A DNA stretch of 64,000 nt from Leptospira selangorensis (lineage in GTDB: Bacteria > Spirochaetota > Leptospiria > Leptospirales > Leptospiraceae): positions 186,001 to 250,000 of the forward strand of contig NZ_RQES01000010.1 of assembly GCF_004769405.1 (NCBI RefSeq), read 5' to 3'. The translations under genes and the position numbers were made by a program. Numbering within the stretch: the first letter of the stretch is position 1; the number at the start of each line of letters is the position of its first letter. This document shows, in pieces, positions 35,487 through 45,523 of the stretch. The notes beneath the pieces are model-generated. The model saw only the letters and a program-made list of their open reading frames with translations. It was not told where the DNA came from and made no database searches.

Positions 35487-37229
35487 ATGATAGCTAATAA
35501 TTATTTTACAGACGACGAAGATTTAAAACTAATTTTCGAACATTTAATCGATTGGGCTTCGATCGTAAAATCAACAGAAGGCGAAGAATTTTTCGAACAC
35601 GAACTTTATAAAAAAACGAATAACCCAAGATACGAAATGGCTCCTTCTAGTGTTGAAGAAGCAGTAGAATTATACAGATCAAGCCTTGAATCCTTGGGAG
35701 AATTTTTCGGAAAAGACGTTTCTCAACTTTCTAGCATTATGGATAGGAAACATCTACGCTACGAAAATGGGAAAGTGATCTTTCCGGACGAAACTACATC
35801 GATCTACGAAAAATTCCGAGACACAGGGCTAATGCCATTCTCCATTTCAAGAGAAGCGGGAGGACTCGGACTACCAGGAACCATCAGCGCATTTTACGGA
35901 ATGGTAATGGCAAGAGCGGATGTTTCTTTTTGTATGACTGTTGCGCTATTGAATCTAGCTCAGATCGTTTCTAGATATGGAACAGAAGAACAAATAGAGA
36001 ATTTTGCAGCAAAAGCGGCAACCGGAGAGACTCTTTTTGCGATGTCTCTTACCGAACCTGATTTCGGTTCGGATCTAAATAATGTCAGAACTACCGCGGT
36101 AAAAATGGAAGACGGACATTACCGTCTAAACGGAACAAAACGTTTTATATCCCAAGGTTGCGGACTAGGCCCTTATCCATCTAGTTTATTAACTCTTGCA
36201 CGAACAGGAAATGGAGGAGCTCGCGGATTATCCGTATTCCTAGTAAAAAGCGAAGATGTAACTGTTGCAGGAATTGAAACTAAAATGGGAATTCATGCAT
36301 CACCTACCTGTGAGATCGTATATGAAAACAGTTATGGCGAACTTTTAGGACAAGAAGGACTAGGTCTTACCCGTTACACCACCGGTATGACAAATTTTAT
36401 GAGACTGGGAAGTGCAGCCTGCGGTCCAGGAAGTGCAGCCGGAGCCTATTATGAATCCCTAAAATATGCGGAAGAAAGACAACAGTTTGGAAAATCGATC
36501 GTAGAGATCCCAGCGGTCGCGGAAATGCTTCATAAAATTAAAAGAGAAATGAACGCGTCCAGACTTCTCACTTTCGAAACTGCTCGTGTTGTGGATATGT
36601 ATCAACACCATCAGATCCGTTTGGAAAAAGCGAATAAAGAAGATAGAGAGATCCGAAAAGACGAAAGGGTCAAAAAATGGGGAAACCTTGCTACGGTACT
36701 CACACCTATCTCTAAATACTATTGTTCGGAAGAAGGACATAAATGTGCAGGCCTCGCTATCCAAATCCATGGAGGCGCGGGTTATACTGAAGATTATGAT
36801 GTAGCTAGAATATATAGAGACTCTAGGATCAATACCATCTACGAAGGAACAAGCCAGATCCATGTGCGAATTGCAGTAGGTGCGATTGTAGCCGGAATGA
36901 GTGGAGAAGGAAATTTCAAAAAATATCTGGAATCGATCAAAGCAGAAGTGGAATCACCTTCTAAATATCTAAATGAACAATCCCAAATATTCGAAGATGC
37001 GATAGCGAAATTCAAATCAATCGCAGACGATCAAGCTAAAGAAAGGGTCGCTGAAAATCTAATGATCATTACTTCAAGATATCTTTGCAGTATGTTGTAT
37101 GAGAAAGCGACGTCTAAGCTGAAACAAAACGACCAATTCGATCGTTGGGCAAAAGATTGTAGAGCATATCTAATCGATAGTACGGCAATTTCGAAAGCAT
37201 GTATCTATAGAATAGAAAATGCGGTATAA
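35487..37229 (+). CDS. Acyl-CoA dehydrogenase
   Basis: 580 residues, longer than the usual 380-residue enzymes because of an N-terminal extension and a C-terminal helical part (about 470-580). FAD-binding and active-site features: FAMSLTEPDFGSDLNNVRTT, RFISQGCG, RQQFGKSIVEIPAVAEML, QIHGGAGYTEDYDVARIYRD, and the region YEGTSQIHVRIAVG. It should introduce the alpha-beta double bond of an acyl-CoA with FAD, passing electrons to ETF. It lies 16 nt after the dienoyl-CoA reductase-like gene in the TetR-controlled operon. Chain-length preference cannot be read. Confidence 0.92.
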   Translation: MIANNYFTDDEDLKLIFEHLIDWASIVKSTEGEEFFEHELYKKTNNPRYEMAPSSVEEAVELYRSSLESLGEFFGKDVSQLSSIMDRKHLRYENGKVIFPDETTSIYEKFRDTGLMPFSISREAGGLGLPGTISAFYGMVMARADVSFCMTVALLNLAQIVSRYGTEEQIENFAAKAATGETLFAMSLTEPDFGSDLNNVRTTAVKMEDGHYRLNGTKRFISQGCGLGPYPSSLLTLARTGNGGARGLSVFLVKSEDVTVAGIETKMGIHASPTCEIVYENSYGELLGQEGLGLTRYTTGMTNFMRLGSAACGPGSAAGAYYESLKYAEERQQFGKSIVEIPAVAEMLHKIKREMNASRLLTFETARVVDMYQHHQIRLEKANKEDREIRKDERVKKWGNLATVLTPISKYYCSEEGHKCAGLAIQIHGGAGYTEDYDVARIYRDSRINTIYEGTSQIHVRIAVGAIVAGMSGEGNFKKYLESIKAEVESPSKYLNEQSQIFEDAIAKFKSIADDQAKERVAENLMIITSRYLCSMLYEKATSKLKQNDQFDRWAKDCRAYLIDSTAISKACIYRIENAV

Positions 37230-37237
37230 ACTAAAGA

Positions 37238-38332
37238 TTACTTTAGAAATTTAGGAATAAAGGAAGTCTTTTCGGGATAAAACTGAGAAGCGAGTAAGAA
37301 TATAAAAATACTTACTGCAATTCCTATAGACGCAAGAAGTACATCCTTACCTACTTTTCGGAATGTCTCCAAATAAGGAGCGTCCCTGTAGGTAAGGAAA
37401 TTTAACACAATCTCTCTTCCTGCAAGCATGCCTAGAAAAACCCAGGTGGTGGACATAGGCATATTGCTGATCTTCTGGAAAAATATTAAAATACTAGCAT
37501 ATACTAAGTCTACGATAGTGGCTGCCTTAGACCATTGGATGTCGGACTTCTCCGTAACTATCTCTTGGATCGTTCCACCGTTGGTATACAATATGATACC
37601 GAGAGCACCTATCAGAATAGAAACAGCGCCGGTAAGCTCCATCCAATTCAATTGTCTAGGAAGATATACGACTATATTCGCAGCATCTTGAGCAAGCCAA
37701 GCAGCCCATAAAAACAATGTGGAGAACCACTGTAAGATCGCCCATTTTCTTTCCGTTCTTGGATCGGGCATATGATCGTCATAATATTCTTTCGGATCAA
37801 CTTTTACTAAAATTCCCCAAACCACCAACGCAGTGATAAATGCGATCATGTATCCTAAAAAGGACTTGGTTAACATCTTCTCTATATTCTGTCCGCCGAA
37901 TAAACCTAGGATCAGAAACGTAGTGGAGATCGGAGATTTCATCCGAGTGATGACGACTAGAACGATAGGCGCAATCAATTGTAGAAAATTATATTTTGCA
38001 GGAGGAGTAAAATTATCCAGTCTGTGAAAATGAACTTCTCCGCTTGCAGACCACCAAGCATATCCGAATACTAAAGCAAGAAGTCCACCCAGAGCTGCAA
38101 GTTTTGGAAACCAGTGCACTGATTTTTTACTTTCTATAAATGTTCCGACAGTTTGGACAGCATCGTTACCGGCAACGGAAAATGCGGAGATGCAGAATGC
38201 GAACCAGCCAAGAATATAAGAAGAAATCCCTAAATAATAACCTACGCTCATGATCAAGAAGGACAGAAATACCAGAGTGTAAAATCGGATCTGGTCTTTA
38301 AAAGAGGGATGTTGGAAATCGATTTGATTCAT
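37238..38332 (-). CDS. PiT-like inorganic phosphate transporter family protein
   Basis: 364 residues with about nine TM helices in an inverted-repeat layout. First repeat signature SVAGNDAVQTVGTFI, second AWLAQDAANIVVYLPR; these correspond to the GANDVANA motifs of PiT sodium- or proton-phosphate symporters, but the second copy has lost the G and N. Each half also has an STT motif (SPISTTFLILGLFGG; PMSTTWVFLGMLAGRE) matching the P-x-S-x-T-H region of PiT proteins. Membership is therefore likely, with phosphate as the default substrate but divergence possible. It stands alone and convergent with the acyl-CoA dehydrogenase (8-nt gap). Confidence 0.78.
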   Translation of the reverse strand: MNQIDFQHPSFKDQIRFYTLVFLSFLIMSVGYYLGISSYILGWFAFCISAFSVAGNDAVQTVGTFIESKKSVHWFPKLAALGGLLALVFGYAWWSASGEVHFHRLDNFTPPAKYNFLQLIAPIVLVVITRMKSPISTTFLILGLFGGQNIEKMLTKSFLGYMIAFITALVVWGILVKVDPKEYYDDHMPDPRTERKWAILQWFSTLFLWAAWLAQDAANIVVYLPRQLNWMELTGAVSILIGALGIILYTNGGTIQEIVTEKSDIQWSKAATIVDLVYASILIFFQKISNMPMSTTWVFLGMLAGREIVLNFLTYRDAPYLETFRKVGKDVLLASIGIAVSIFIFLLASQFYPEKTSFIPKFLK

Positions 38333-38445
38333 GAGTCACCCAAACTGGGTTTTCGCTTGTTTAGAATGAATTTAGTATAGAAAAAAAGGAGAAGCCCAAA
38401 CGGTCAAGGTGTATCGGCCCATATTTAGGCGCAGGAAAGGGGCTT

Positions 38446-38477
38446 AAAAACAAAAACGGGCCTCATACGAGACCCGT
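38446..38477 (-). terminator. Rho-independent terminator of the acyltransferase gene
   Basis: On the minus strand ACGGGTCTC-GTAT-GAGGCCCGT forms a 9-bp stem with one G-U pair, followed by TTTTTGTTTTT. It lies 33 nt beyond the stop of the 38510-39289 gene. Confidence 0.9.
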
Positions 38478-38509
38478 CCTTACGAGAAAACTTAAGGAAA
38501 CCCTTAGTT

Positions 38510-39289
38510 CTACTCTAAGTAATGTTTGCTGTATCTTGCTTCGATGTCTTTGATATCGAAGATGATAAAGAAGTCGGTAGTCTTGAAAACTGAGTCCAAT
38601 GCTGGAATTCCGCAAATTGTCGATCCGGCTCTAATGTAACCCTTGATCAATGCAGGGATTCTTTTAGAAACTTCTTTGATGTCTTCAGGAGAATAGTTCT
38701 GATCGAAACCTGGCATCTCAAATCCAGGAAGAGGTTTTACATCGAAAGCTTCTCCAGCAAGAGCTTGTTTATCTTTCAAAAACGCGTAAACTTCGTTTGC
38801 AGATAAAGCATCAGTGCTGTGAACCGAACCACAACCGAAAAGATATCCGATATTGTTCTTCTTCATGTATTGAGCAAGTCCGCCCCAAAGAAGAGAAATT
38901 ACGGATCCGTCTCTGTATTCAGGATGAACGCAGCTGCGTCCGATCTCTGCAGGTTCTCTTTCTAATTCGTAAATTTTAGTAATATCGAATTCGTTATCTG
39001 AGTAAAATCCCAGATTTGCCTTAGCGACACTTCTGCGCAGGATACGATAAGTTCCGACGATCATATCATCTCTGTTCTTATCTACTACGATAAGGTGGTC
39101 GCAAAATAAATCGTATTCATCTCTGTCTTTACGTGTAGCTGCGGATTGAGGTAAACCTTCTCCCAACTCTAGATTGAATACGTCATAACGAAGAGCTAAA
39201 GTTCTTTCGATCTCGAGTTGGTTCTCTGCGATCCTTACTTCAAGCTTACGTTCTAATTTTTGCTTTTTTTGGACTGTTCCTGATCCCAT
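38510..39289 (-). CDS. GNAT-fold N-acyltransferase (OlsB-like)
   Basis: 259 residues from ATG 39289 (MGSGTVQKK), with AAGGACGACA directly upstream; an upstream in-frame start at 39331 lacks this. The core (about 25-200) carries the pattern of acyl-ACP-dependent N-acyltransferases related to OlsB and autoinducer synthases: [50 protein letters not shown] and [11 protein letters not shown]. It probably transfers a 3-hydroxyacyl group from ACP onto an amino lipid precursor. No OlsA-like partner is adjacent. A strong terminator follows. Confidence 0.85.
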   Translation of the reverse strand: MGSGTVQKKQKLERKLEVRIAENQLEIERTLALRYDVFNLELGEGLPQSAATRKDRDEYDLFCDHLIVVDKNRDDMIVGTYRILRRSVAKANLGFYSDNEFDITKIYELEREPAEIGRSCVHPEYRDGSVISLLWGGLAQYMKKNNIGYLFGCGSVHSTDALSANEVYAFLKDKQALAGEAFDVKPLPGFEMPGFDQNYSPEDIKEVSKRIPALIKGYIRAGSTICGIPALDSVFKTTDFFIIFDIKDIEARYSKHYLE

Positions 39290-39389
39290 TGTCGTCCTTC
39301 TTTTCCTTGTTAGGATGTTTCTATATATCATCCTAAATGGTTACAGTCGGATTACGCTGGAAAGAAATTCCGATGACTGACCTGGCCGA

Positions 39390-39746
39390 TTATCCTGCCA
39401 TTCTGCGGAGAGAGGTCAGTTTTTTGACATAATCGAGGAGAAATCCCTTACCTTTTACGTCGATTTGGGTGAATTGGAGCCCGAAAAGGCCCTGAGCTTC
39501 CTTGGAAGCGCTCAAATGTTTGATCTTACCTAATGCTTTAAACGGTTTGTATCCGGGTAGAGAGACCACGATTTCCACGCTGGAATGTATATCACATCCA
39601 TCAAATTTATGAGGAACACGAACCGCTATCCCTCCCTCACTAACGTCCTGGGCGACAAGAATATCTAAAAAACCGTTTCCCATCAATTGGAGTTGAACTG
39701 GTTGTTTAGGGAAAGGGACTACCCTTACCTGTTTTCTTTTATCCAT
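39390..39746 (-). CDS. PilZ-domain protein
   Basis: 118 residues, essentially one PilZ beta-barrel. The c-di-GMP signature is partly visible: an N-terminal basic start (DKRKQVRVVPFP) in place of the usual RxxxR, and DVSEGGIAVRVP for D/NxSxxG. The strand pattern VEIVVSLPGYKPFKALGKI and LFGLQFTQI completes the barrel. It probably binds cyclic di-GMP, although the weak RxxxR means binding is not certain. It lies between the acyltransferase and the 39864 gene on the same strand, with gaps of about 100 nt. Confidence 0.85.
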   Translation of the reverse strand: MDKRKQVRVVPFPKQPVQLQLMGNGFLDILVAQDVSEGGIAVRVPHKFDGCDIHSSVEIVVSLPGYKPFKALGKIKHLSASKEAQGLFGLQFTQIDVKGKGFLLDYVKKLTSLRRMAG

Positions 39747-39863
39747 CCGAGGACCCTCCGGATACTAGAATAATGGCCAAACCTATATTATAAATGGATA
39801 AGACGGGAGAAGAAAACGGTTTTCTTACGAAAAATAATCACGTAACACTCGTTCAAAATAGTG

Positions 39864-40685
39864 CTAAGTATTTAGTCCTAATTCTGCCTCTGCACCTTCT
39901 ACCAGAGAGAGTTTGTAGGTGGAAAGTATCTTGGAAACCTTCTTCTCAAACTTGCGATTGAATACGAAGAAGTTCAAAGATTTTTCCAAAAAGAAAATCA
40001 TCTCTATCGGTTTCCACTCTATCACTCCACGTTTTGCATCTACGATCTTTCCATGTTGTAAAAGAGTAGAGATGGCTCGGATAGAATGTTTCGGGAATGT
40101 TGTTCTTAACGCTTGATAAAGAGCTTTAGAGTCCGCTTCTAAAAAATGGAATTTACGGGAGAAGAGTACAGCGTCATGAAAATATTCAGGACGTATCACT
40201 GCCCCATTCAATCTAAGGGAGATGATCAAAAACCCGATCAGGTCAGCCATCTCGGTAAAAATTCCAAGACCTGGAACATCTTGACCGGGATATAAACGAG
40301 CGGAATCTCTTCCGACCTGTTTCGGATGACGTGTCTGAAGCCAATTCACAACCAAATATTTTTCTTTGAAGAAGTAATCGTTGAGTCGTATCCTATATTC
40401 TTGGATACTCAAACGTAGATGGACTAAAATTTCGTTTTGGAAAGTGAGAATTAGTTTTTGGTAGGTATCATCGCTACCGGAAAGATCTAGCTCAAAGGAA
40501 TCGTATCCTCTTTTTTTGAGTTCCGCCAGAACTCCAGTGATCTCAAAAAGTTCCCAGACACTTTCTTTGGTTAGAGAATGGAATAGAACTCCTGATTGTG
40601 CGACATGTGAGTCCACCGCCGCACATAAAAAGTCGTCGTATACAAAATCGAAAAAACGCGGATTATTGTATGCAACCTTACCCAT
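39864..40685 (-). CDS. Hypothetical cytoplasmic protein
   Basis: 273 residues, no signal peptide or TM helix. An N-terminal mixed region (NNPRFFDFVYDDFLCAAVDS) is followed by alpha/beta segments (FELDLSGSDDTYQKLILTFQ; VHLRLSIQEYRIRLNDYFF) and a C-terminal helical part (KPIEMIFFLEKSLNFFVFNR). The pattern hints at a regulatory or ligand-binding fold, but no family is recognised. It lies about 85 nt downstream of the MEST-like hydrolase and upstream of PilZ on the same strand, so it may belong to the same regulon. Confidence 0.65.
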   Translation of the reverse strand: MGKVAYNNPRFFDFVYDDFLCAAVDSHVAQSGVLFHSLTKESVWELFEITGVLAELKKRGYDSFELDLSGSDDTYQKLILTFQNEILVHLRLSIQEYRIRLNDYFFKEKYLVVNWLQTRHPKQVGRDSARLYPGQDVPGLGIFTEMADLIGFLIISLRLNGAVIRPEYFHDAVLFSRKFHFLEADSKALYQALRTTFPKHSIRAISTLLQHGKIVDAKRGVIEWKPIEMIFFLEKSLNFFVFNRKFEKKVSKILSTYKLSLVEGAEAELGLNT

Positions 40686-40769
40686 CTAATCTTTCGCTTT
40701 CTTACAGTCTGGCAGATTTCTTCCTTTTTTCAAGGAAATAAATCCGGTCACCAAACTATCTGAGAAATA

Positions 40770-41666
40770 TCAAAGTTTAGATCTGAAGTTTGAGTACGCT
40801 TTCAAAACCTGGTCTGCAGCTTCTGTCTGAGGGTAATGTCCAATGCCTGGGAGTTCGTATACTTTCGCGTCTGGTCTCATCTCTCTCAAGCGATCAACCA
40901 CATGTTTGCCGCTGACTGGATCATCCAGACCATCTGCCAATGCATAAGGAATTGGACAGTCGAGTATGGACCCCACCCATCTATCTCTGAAAATTTTTCT
41001 TTCTCTCATGTATCTTATCAACTTGTGATAGATCAACTTCCCCCCTCCGTTGTTCACACATTCCCAAAAACCGTCCAACTCCTCTTGTGCAGGTTTTGTA
41101 TTCGGTCCGAAAACTTCTGAAAAACTTTTTTGAAAGGAGGTCTTGTTCACTAAACGAGAGAATAAAAATCCCAAGGGACCGTTTAATAATTTCTGCACTG
41201 CTCTAGGTCTATGGGTCTCCGGAAAAATTCCGCCATTTAGGAAGAATACAGACTCCAAGTCGGGTCCACCAATTCTCTGTCCGGATAATTTCTCTCTAAA
41301 TCTTGCGACTAATTCTTGTGCGACCGTATCTCCCAGATCGTGAGCAAGAATATGCACCTTTTTAATCCCTTGTTCTTGTAGGAAGAACTCCGCCTGGTCC
41401 GCGTATTCAAAAATTGAATAATGCCCGTCCTTCGGTTTTTCAGAAAAACCAAAACCCAGATAATCTAAGGTCAGAACTTTGTACTGATGAGTAAGAGTTT
41501 CCCATACATCTTTCCAATCCCAGGAAGAAGTAGGAAACCCATGTAAAAGAAGAAGCGCTTCTCCTTCTCCGCCTATCCGATAGAATAGTTTCTTTTTTTT
41601 CCATTCAAAGAAAGCTCCCGATGCCTTCCAGGCCAAAGGGTGTGTTCTCCAAAGCGGTTCCGACAT
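40770..41666 (-). CDS. Alpha/beta hydrolase of the MEST/epoxide hydrolase-like group
   Basis: 298 residues from ATG 41666 (MSEPLWRT); a longer start at 41687 is possible. Oxyanion motif LLLHGFPTSSWDW (39-51), strand LDYLGFGFSEKP, nucleophile elbow AHDLGDTVAQEL with Asp110, GGIFPETHRP in the cap, RWVGSILD, acid candidate in DGLDDPV and the catalytic His in GIGHYPQTE. An Asp nucleophile points to dehalogenase or epoxide hydrolase chemistry. The stretches GFPTSS-DW, GFGFSEKP, HD-GD-VAQEL and GGIFPETHRP closely resemble animal MEST (imprinted mesoderm-specific transcript) as remembered. Substrate unknown for both. Confidence 0.85.
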   Translation of the reverse strand: MSEPLWRTHPLAWKASGAFFEWKKKKLFYRIGGEGEALLLLHGFPTSSWDWKDVWETLTHQYKVLTLDYLGFGFSEKPKDGHYSIFEYADQAEFFLQEQGIKKVHILAHDLGDTVAQELVARFREKLSGQRIGGPDLESVFFLNGGIFPETHRPRAVQKLLNGPLGFLFSRLVNKTSFQKSFSEVFGPNTKPAQEELDGFWECVNNGGGKLIYHKLIRYMRERKIFRDRWVGSILDCPIPYALADGLDDPVSGKHVVDRLREMRPDAKVYELPGIGHYPQTEAADQVLKAYSNFRSKL

Positions 41667-41744
41667 AGACTCCTCCAGAAGGAGCAATATTGTACTCCCT
41701 GCTTTCGGAATGGGAAGTGTAAAATCAATAACGTGAAAGAAATT

Positions 41745-42701
41745 TCAGTCCATTGCGTCTAGAAGGTTGGATAGAAAAACTTTCCTTTCTTTACCTTCCG
41801 GAAATCTACCAAGCCCGGCGCCCATATTATCTTTTAGATGAGAAATTTTAGAAGTAGCCGGGATTGCACAAGTTACTGCTGGATGAGAAAGAATATATTT
41901 TAAGAAGGCTTGGGCAAAAGAATTACAATTCCATTCTTTAAAATATTCAGGCAATGTTTTACCTTTTGTATTTCTGAAAAGTCCACCTTCTTCAAAAGGG
42001 CGATTGATTAGGATTGCGATCCCATGTTCTTGAGCAAAAGGTAAAATCCGATTCTCCGCTTCTCTTGTTTGGATAGAATAAGGTATCTGCAAGAAGTCCG
42101 GTTTTTCTTTTTCGGAGATCCTTTCCATTTCGGCGAATGCGGATGTAGTAAAATGAGTCAGGCCTATATAACGGATCTTTCCTTTTTCTTTCAGGCCTCT
42201 TAATGTTTTGAGATGAGTTTGAGTATCTAGTAAATTATGGATTTGGAATAGATCGATCTTCTCCGCTTTCATCTTTTTGAAAGAAGCCTCGATCTGTGAT
42301 TTTCCGGCTGCTTCTCCTCTGATCCAAACCTTTGTGGCTAAGAAAAAATTCTTTTTCTCCGCGTCGGAAAAATCTTTGGATAAGATCCCGAAAATTTCCT
42401 CAGAACGTCCATACATAGGAGAAGAATCTATCACACCTCCACCAGTATGTAGGAACTCCGATAAAACTTCTTTTAAAGGAGCCAAAGAAGAAGGATCCGG
42501 ATCCACATCTAAAGTTTGCCAAGTACCTAAACCGATTGCAGGAATTTCTTCTCCAGTTTTTGGGATCTTACGTTTTAACATTTTAGAGACTCCGGACGTT
42601 TGGGAGAATAACGGAGAAATTATATTCTCCGAAAGACCTAGACCTGCGGCGGATAACGCCAAAAGTTTCAGGAACTTTTTTCTGGAATAAAAGCTTTCCA
42701 T
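41745..42701 (-). CDS. Aldo/keto reductase with possible export signal
   Basis: 318 residues. The N-terminus (SRKKFLKLLALSAAGLGLSE) resembles a Tat-type signal, but the twin is R-K rather than R-R. The AKR barrel follows: GEEIPAIGLGTWQTL, catalytic Asp and Tyr in VIDSSPMYGRSEE, Lys in LATKVWI, His in DLFQIHNL, and the NADPH-binding C-terminal part AIPATSKISHLKDNM. All four tetrad residues are present. GGGGAG precedes the ATG by 7 nt. Export of an NADPH enzyme would need folded export with cofactor. Substrate unknown. Confidence 0.88.
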   Translation of the reverse strand: MESFYSRKKFLKLLALSAAGLGLSENIISPLFSQTSGVSKMLKRKIPKTGEEIPAIGLGTWQTLDVDPDPSSLAPLKEVLSEFLHTGGGVIDSSPMYGRSEEIFGILSKDFSDAEKKNFFLATKVWIRGEAAGKSQIEASFKKMKAEKIDLFQIHNLLDTQTHLKTLRGLKEKGKIRYIGLTHFTTSAFAEMERISEKEKPDFLQIPYSIQTREAENRILPFAQEHGIAILINRPFEEGGLFRNTKGKTLPEYFKEWNCNSFAQAFLKYILSHPAVTCAIPATSKISHLKDNMGAGLGRFPEGKERKVFLSNLLDAMD

Positions 42702-42760
42702 TAAGTTCTCCCCAAGCGGCCGAATTTTAAGAGCAATTAGGCAAAAGACTCAACTAAAAA

Positions 42761-45523
42761 TTAATGAGCCTCGTCCCAGTTTTGTCCGAATTTTCCTTCT
42801 ACCTTAATTGGAACATCCAAAGGAAGAGCATCCTCCATCAGTCTTTTACAAACTTTTAGGAACTCATCCTTTTCCGATTTATACACTTCGAATACCAATT
42901 CGTCATGCACTTGGAGTAAAAGTTTGGATTTCCATTTTCTTTTTTCGATCTCGTCTTGGATTTGGATCATTGCGATCTTGATCATGTCGGCGCAGGTTCC
43001 TTGGATAGGAGTGTTGATCGCTACCCTTTTGGCTCCTTCTTTTGCCTGACGGTGAGTGGAGTTAATATCTGGAACAGGTCTCCTTCTTCCTTTCATGGTC
43101 TCTACATAACCTTTCTCTTCACAGAAGGCGATTGTATCATCCATATACTTTTGGACACCGGGATACTGAGCCAGATATCTATCTATAAAACTTTTGGCCT
43201 CATCTCTCGGAATTCGAAGATTTCGACTAAGACCATAAGGAGTTACCCCATATATTACGGAAAAGTTAACTACCTTTGCCTTATCCCTCATCTCGGGACT
43301 AACTAGATCTTCTGAAACTCCGTAGATTGCAGCGGCGGTTCTTTTATGGATATCGATCCCTTTTTTGTAGGCATCCATCATTGCAGGATCTCTGGAGATA
43401 TGTGCCATGATCCTGAGTTCAATCTGAGAATAGTCCAAACTTAAGATCTCAAAATCCTTATGACCGGAGATAAAACCTTTTCGGATCAATCTTCCTTCTT
43501 TTTCTCGGATCGGAATGTTCTGCAAGTTCGGGTCCGTAGAAGAAAGTCTTCCAGTCGCAGCAATCGTCATATTATAGCTGGTGTGAATTCTTTCGTCTTT
43601 AGGAGAAGCCATACTGGGAAGAGTATCCACATAAGTAGAGATCAACTTTGTATATTTTCTATAATCCAAAAGTTTTTCGATGATCGGATGTTCTCCCAGT
43701 AATTCTTCCAATACCTCGTGGTCCGTGGAGTAACCTGTCTGGGTCTTTTTAACAACCCTAAGTTGCAGCTCATCGAATAGGATTTTTTGGAGTTCTTTGG
43801 TAGAAGCGATATTGAATTCTTTTCCGGCAGCTTTATAAATCCCTCTTTCCAGATCTTTTACTTCTCTTTGGAAATCTTTGGAAAGTTCTGCAAAATATTT
43901 CGAATCTACTGCAATCCCTGCTTTCTCCATTTGGGTTAAAACAGGAATTAGAGGTAAATCGATATCCTTAAATACACTTTCCAAACCGGACTGTTTCAAG
44001 GATTTACGAAGAACATTATACAATCTTAAAGTAATATCGGCATCTTCGGCAGCATATTCACTGACCTTATCCAGATCCACTTCCCAAAGATTTTTTTTGT
44101 TCTTTCCTGTGCCGACAAGCTCAGCATAAGTGATCGTTTTATAATTCAGAAGATCTTCCGCAAGATCATCCATATTAAATCTGCGGCTTTCTGGTGCCAA
44201 AATATAGGCCACGATCATCGTATCAAAAACGATATTTGCGATTTCAAATCCGTGATTTTGCAGAACGATCAGGTCATATTTAATATTCTGACCTACTTTA
44301 GGAATATTCTGATCTGCTAATATAGGTCCCAATATTTCACGGACTTGATCTAAAGGAAGAAGTTGCTCCTTATTTGCAAATAAGCCCTCTTGTGTATGAG
44401 AGACAGGAATATAAAAACCTGTGCCTTCCTGATTACATAAGGAGATCCCTAAAAGTTCCGCATCAAAAGCGTATTGGGAAGTAGTTTCCGTATCTACCGA
44501 AAGGATAGGGGATTTTTTCCAAGCTCTTGCGAGTTTGGTTAATTCTTCTATACTTTCTACTCGTTTATAAATTCCTTTCTTGGCAGTCGGGCCTTTTCCG
44601 GAACCTGCAGTTGTTTCTTCCGGTTCGTCTTTAGGAGGTTCTTTTCCTACAGACTTCGCCAAGTCACGTGATAGAACATTATACCCTTGGTTCTTTAGAT
44701 ATTTGATCCCTTCATCGGAAGCATAGTCAGGAAGTTTAAGATCATCGTCCTTGATACCAAGATCCAAATCTCTTTTGATCGTGGCCAATTGTCTGGACAT
44801 GAACGCATTGTCTTTATGTTCTATAAGTTTGTTCTTTAGGCCTGGATTTTTGATCTTCTCTATATTTTTATAGATCCCTTCCAAGTTTTTATATTCTTGG
44901 ATCAGCTTAGTGGCACCCTTCTCGCCGATTCCTTTTACCCCGGGAATATTATCGGAAGTATCTCCAACAATTCCCATATAATCAGGGATCTGTTTTACAT
45001 CCACACCTAGCTCTTCTTTTACCCAGGCAGAGTCGATTTCCACAAATTCAGTGACTCCCTTTTTACCACGGAGCATTTTAATATTCTTTTTTTCTAATAA
45101 TTGGTATAAGTCCTTATCTCCGGAGAAGATCAGGATCTCTTTTGCGGAAGATTTATAATTTTCCGCAAGAGTTCCGATTATATCGTCAGCCTCGTGTTTT
45201 TCTATTTTGAGTATCCTAAAACCTAGAACCTTTAAGGTTTCCATAATCTCGTTCAATTGAGGACGAAGATCTTCCGGCATAGGTTTACGATTCGCTTTAT
45301 ATTCTGCGAATGTAGCTCCTCTTTCCAATGGCCCGCCCGGATCGAATGTCATTGCAACGTGAGTAGGAGCATAATCTTCGAAAAGTTTGAATAACATTCT
45401 GAAAAACCCGAAGACCGCACCGCTTGGTTGTCCTGTTTTTGAATTTTTTAAATTAGAAGCTGCAAAAGCATAATACGCCCTGAATGCGAATGCGTGACCG
45501 TCCACTATGAGTAATTTTTTCAT
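42761..45523 (-). CDS. polA: DNA polymerase I
   Basis: 920 residues. Three domains in order: 5'-3' exonuclease (1-295; [36 protein letters not shown]), 3'-5' proofreading exonuclease (about 325-515) with DTE in [12 protein letters not shown] and YAAEDAD intact, and the polymerase (about 515-920) with motif [15 protein letters not shown], motif [15 protein letters not shown] and motif [11 protein letters not shown]. It fills gaps and replaces RNA primers. Retention of the proofreading residues is worth noting because many PolA proteins have lost them. Its start overlaps the stop of the glycosyltransferase gene by 4 nt. Confidence 0.97.
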   Translation of the reverse strand: MKKLLIVDGHAFAFRAYYAFAASNLKNSKTGQPSGAVFGFFRMLFKLFEDYAPTHVAMTFDPGGPLERGATFAEYKANRKPMPEDLRPQLNEIMETLKVLGFRILKIEKHEADDIIGTLAENYKSSAKEILIFSGDKDLYQLLEKKNIKMLRGKKGVTEFVEIDSAWVKEELGVDVKQIPDYMGIVGDTSDNIPGVKGIGEKGATKLIQEYKNLEGIYKNIEKIKNPGLKNKLIEHKDNAFMSRQLATIKRDLDLGIKDDDLKLPDYASDEGIKYLKNQGYNVLSRDLAKSVGKEPPKDEPEETTAGSGKGPTAKKGIYKRVESIEELTKLARAWKKSPILSVDTETTSQYAFDAELLGISLCNQEGTGFYIPVSHTQEGLFANKEQLLPLDQVREILGPILADQNIPKVGQNIKYDLIVLQNHGFEIANIVFDTMIVAYILAPESRRFNMDDLAEDLLNYKTITYAELVGTGKNKKNLWEVDLDKVSEYAAEDADITLRLYNVLRKSLKQSGLESVFKDIDLPLIPVLTQMEKAGIAVDSKYFAELSKDFQREVKDLERGIYKAAGKEFNIASTKELQKILFDELQLRVVKKTQTGYSTDHEVLEELLGEHPIIEKLLDYRKYTKLISTYVDTLPSMASPKDERIHTSYNMTIAATGRLSSTDPNLQNIPIREKEGRLIRKGFISGHKDFEILSLDYSQIELRIMAHISRDPAMMDAYKKGIDIHKRTAAAIYGVSEDLVSPEMRDKAKVVNFSVIYGVTPYGLSRNLRIPRDEAKSFIDRYLAQYPGVQKYMDDTIAFCEEKGYVETMKGRRRPVPDINSTHRQAKEGAKRVAINTPIQGTCADMIKIAMIQIQDEIEKRKWKSKLLLQVHDELVFEVYKSEKDEFLKVCKRLMEDALPLDVPIKVEGKFGQNWDEAH

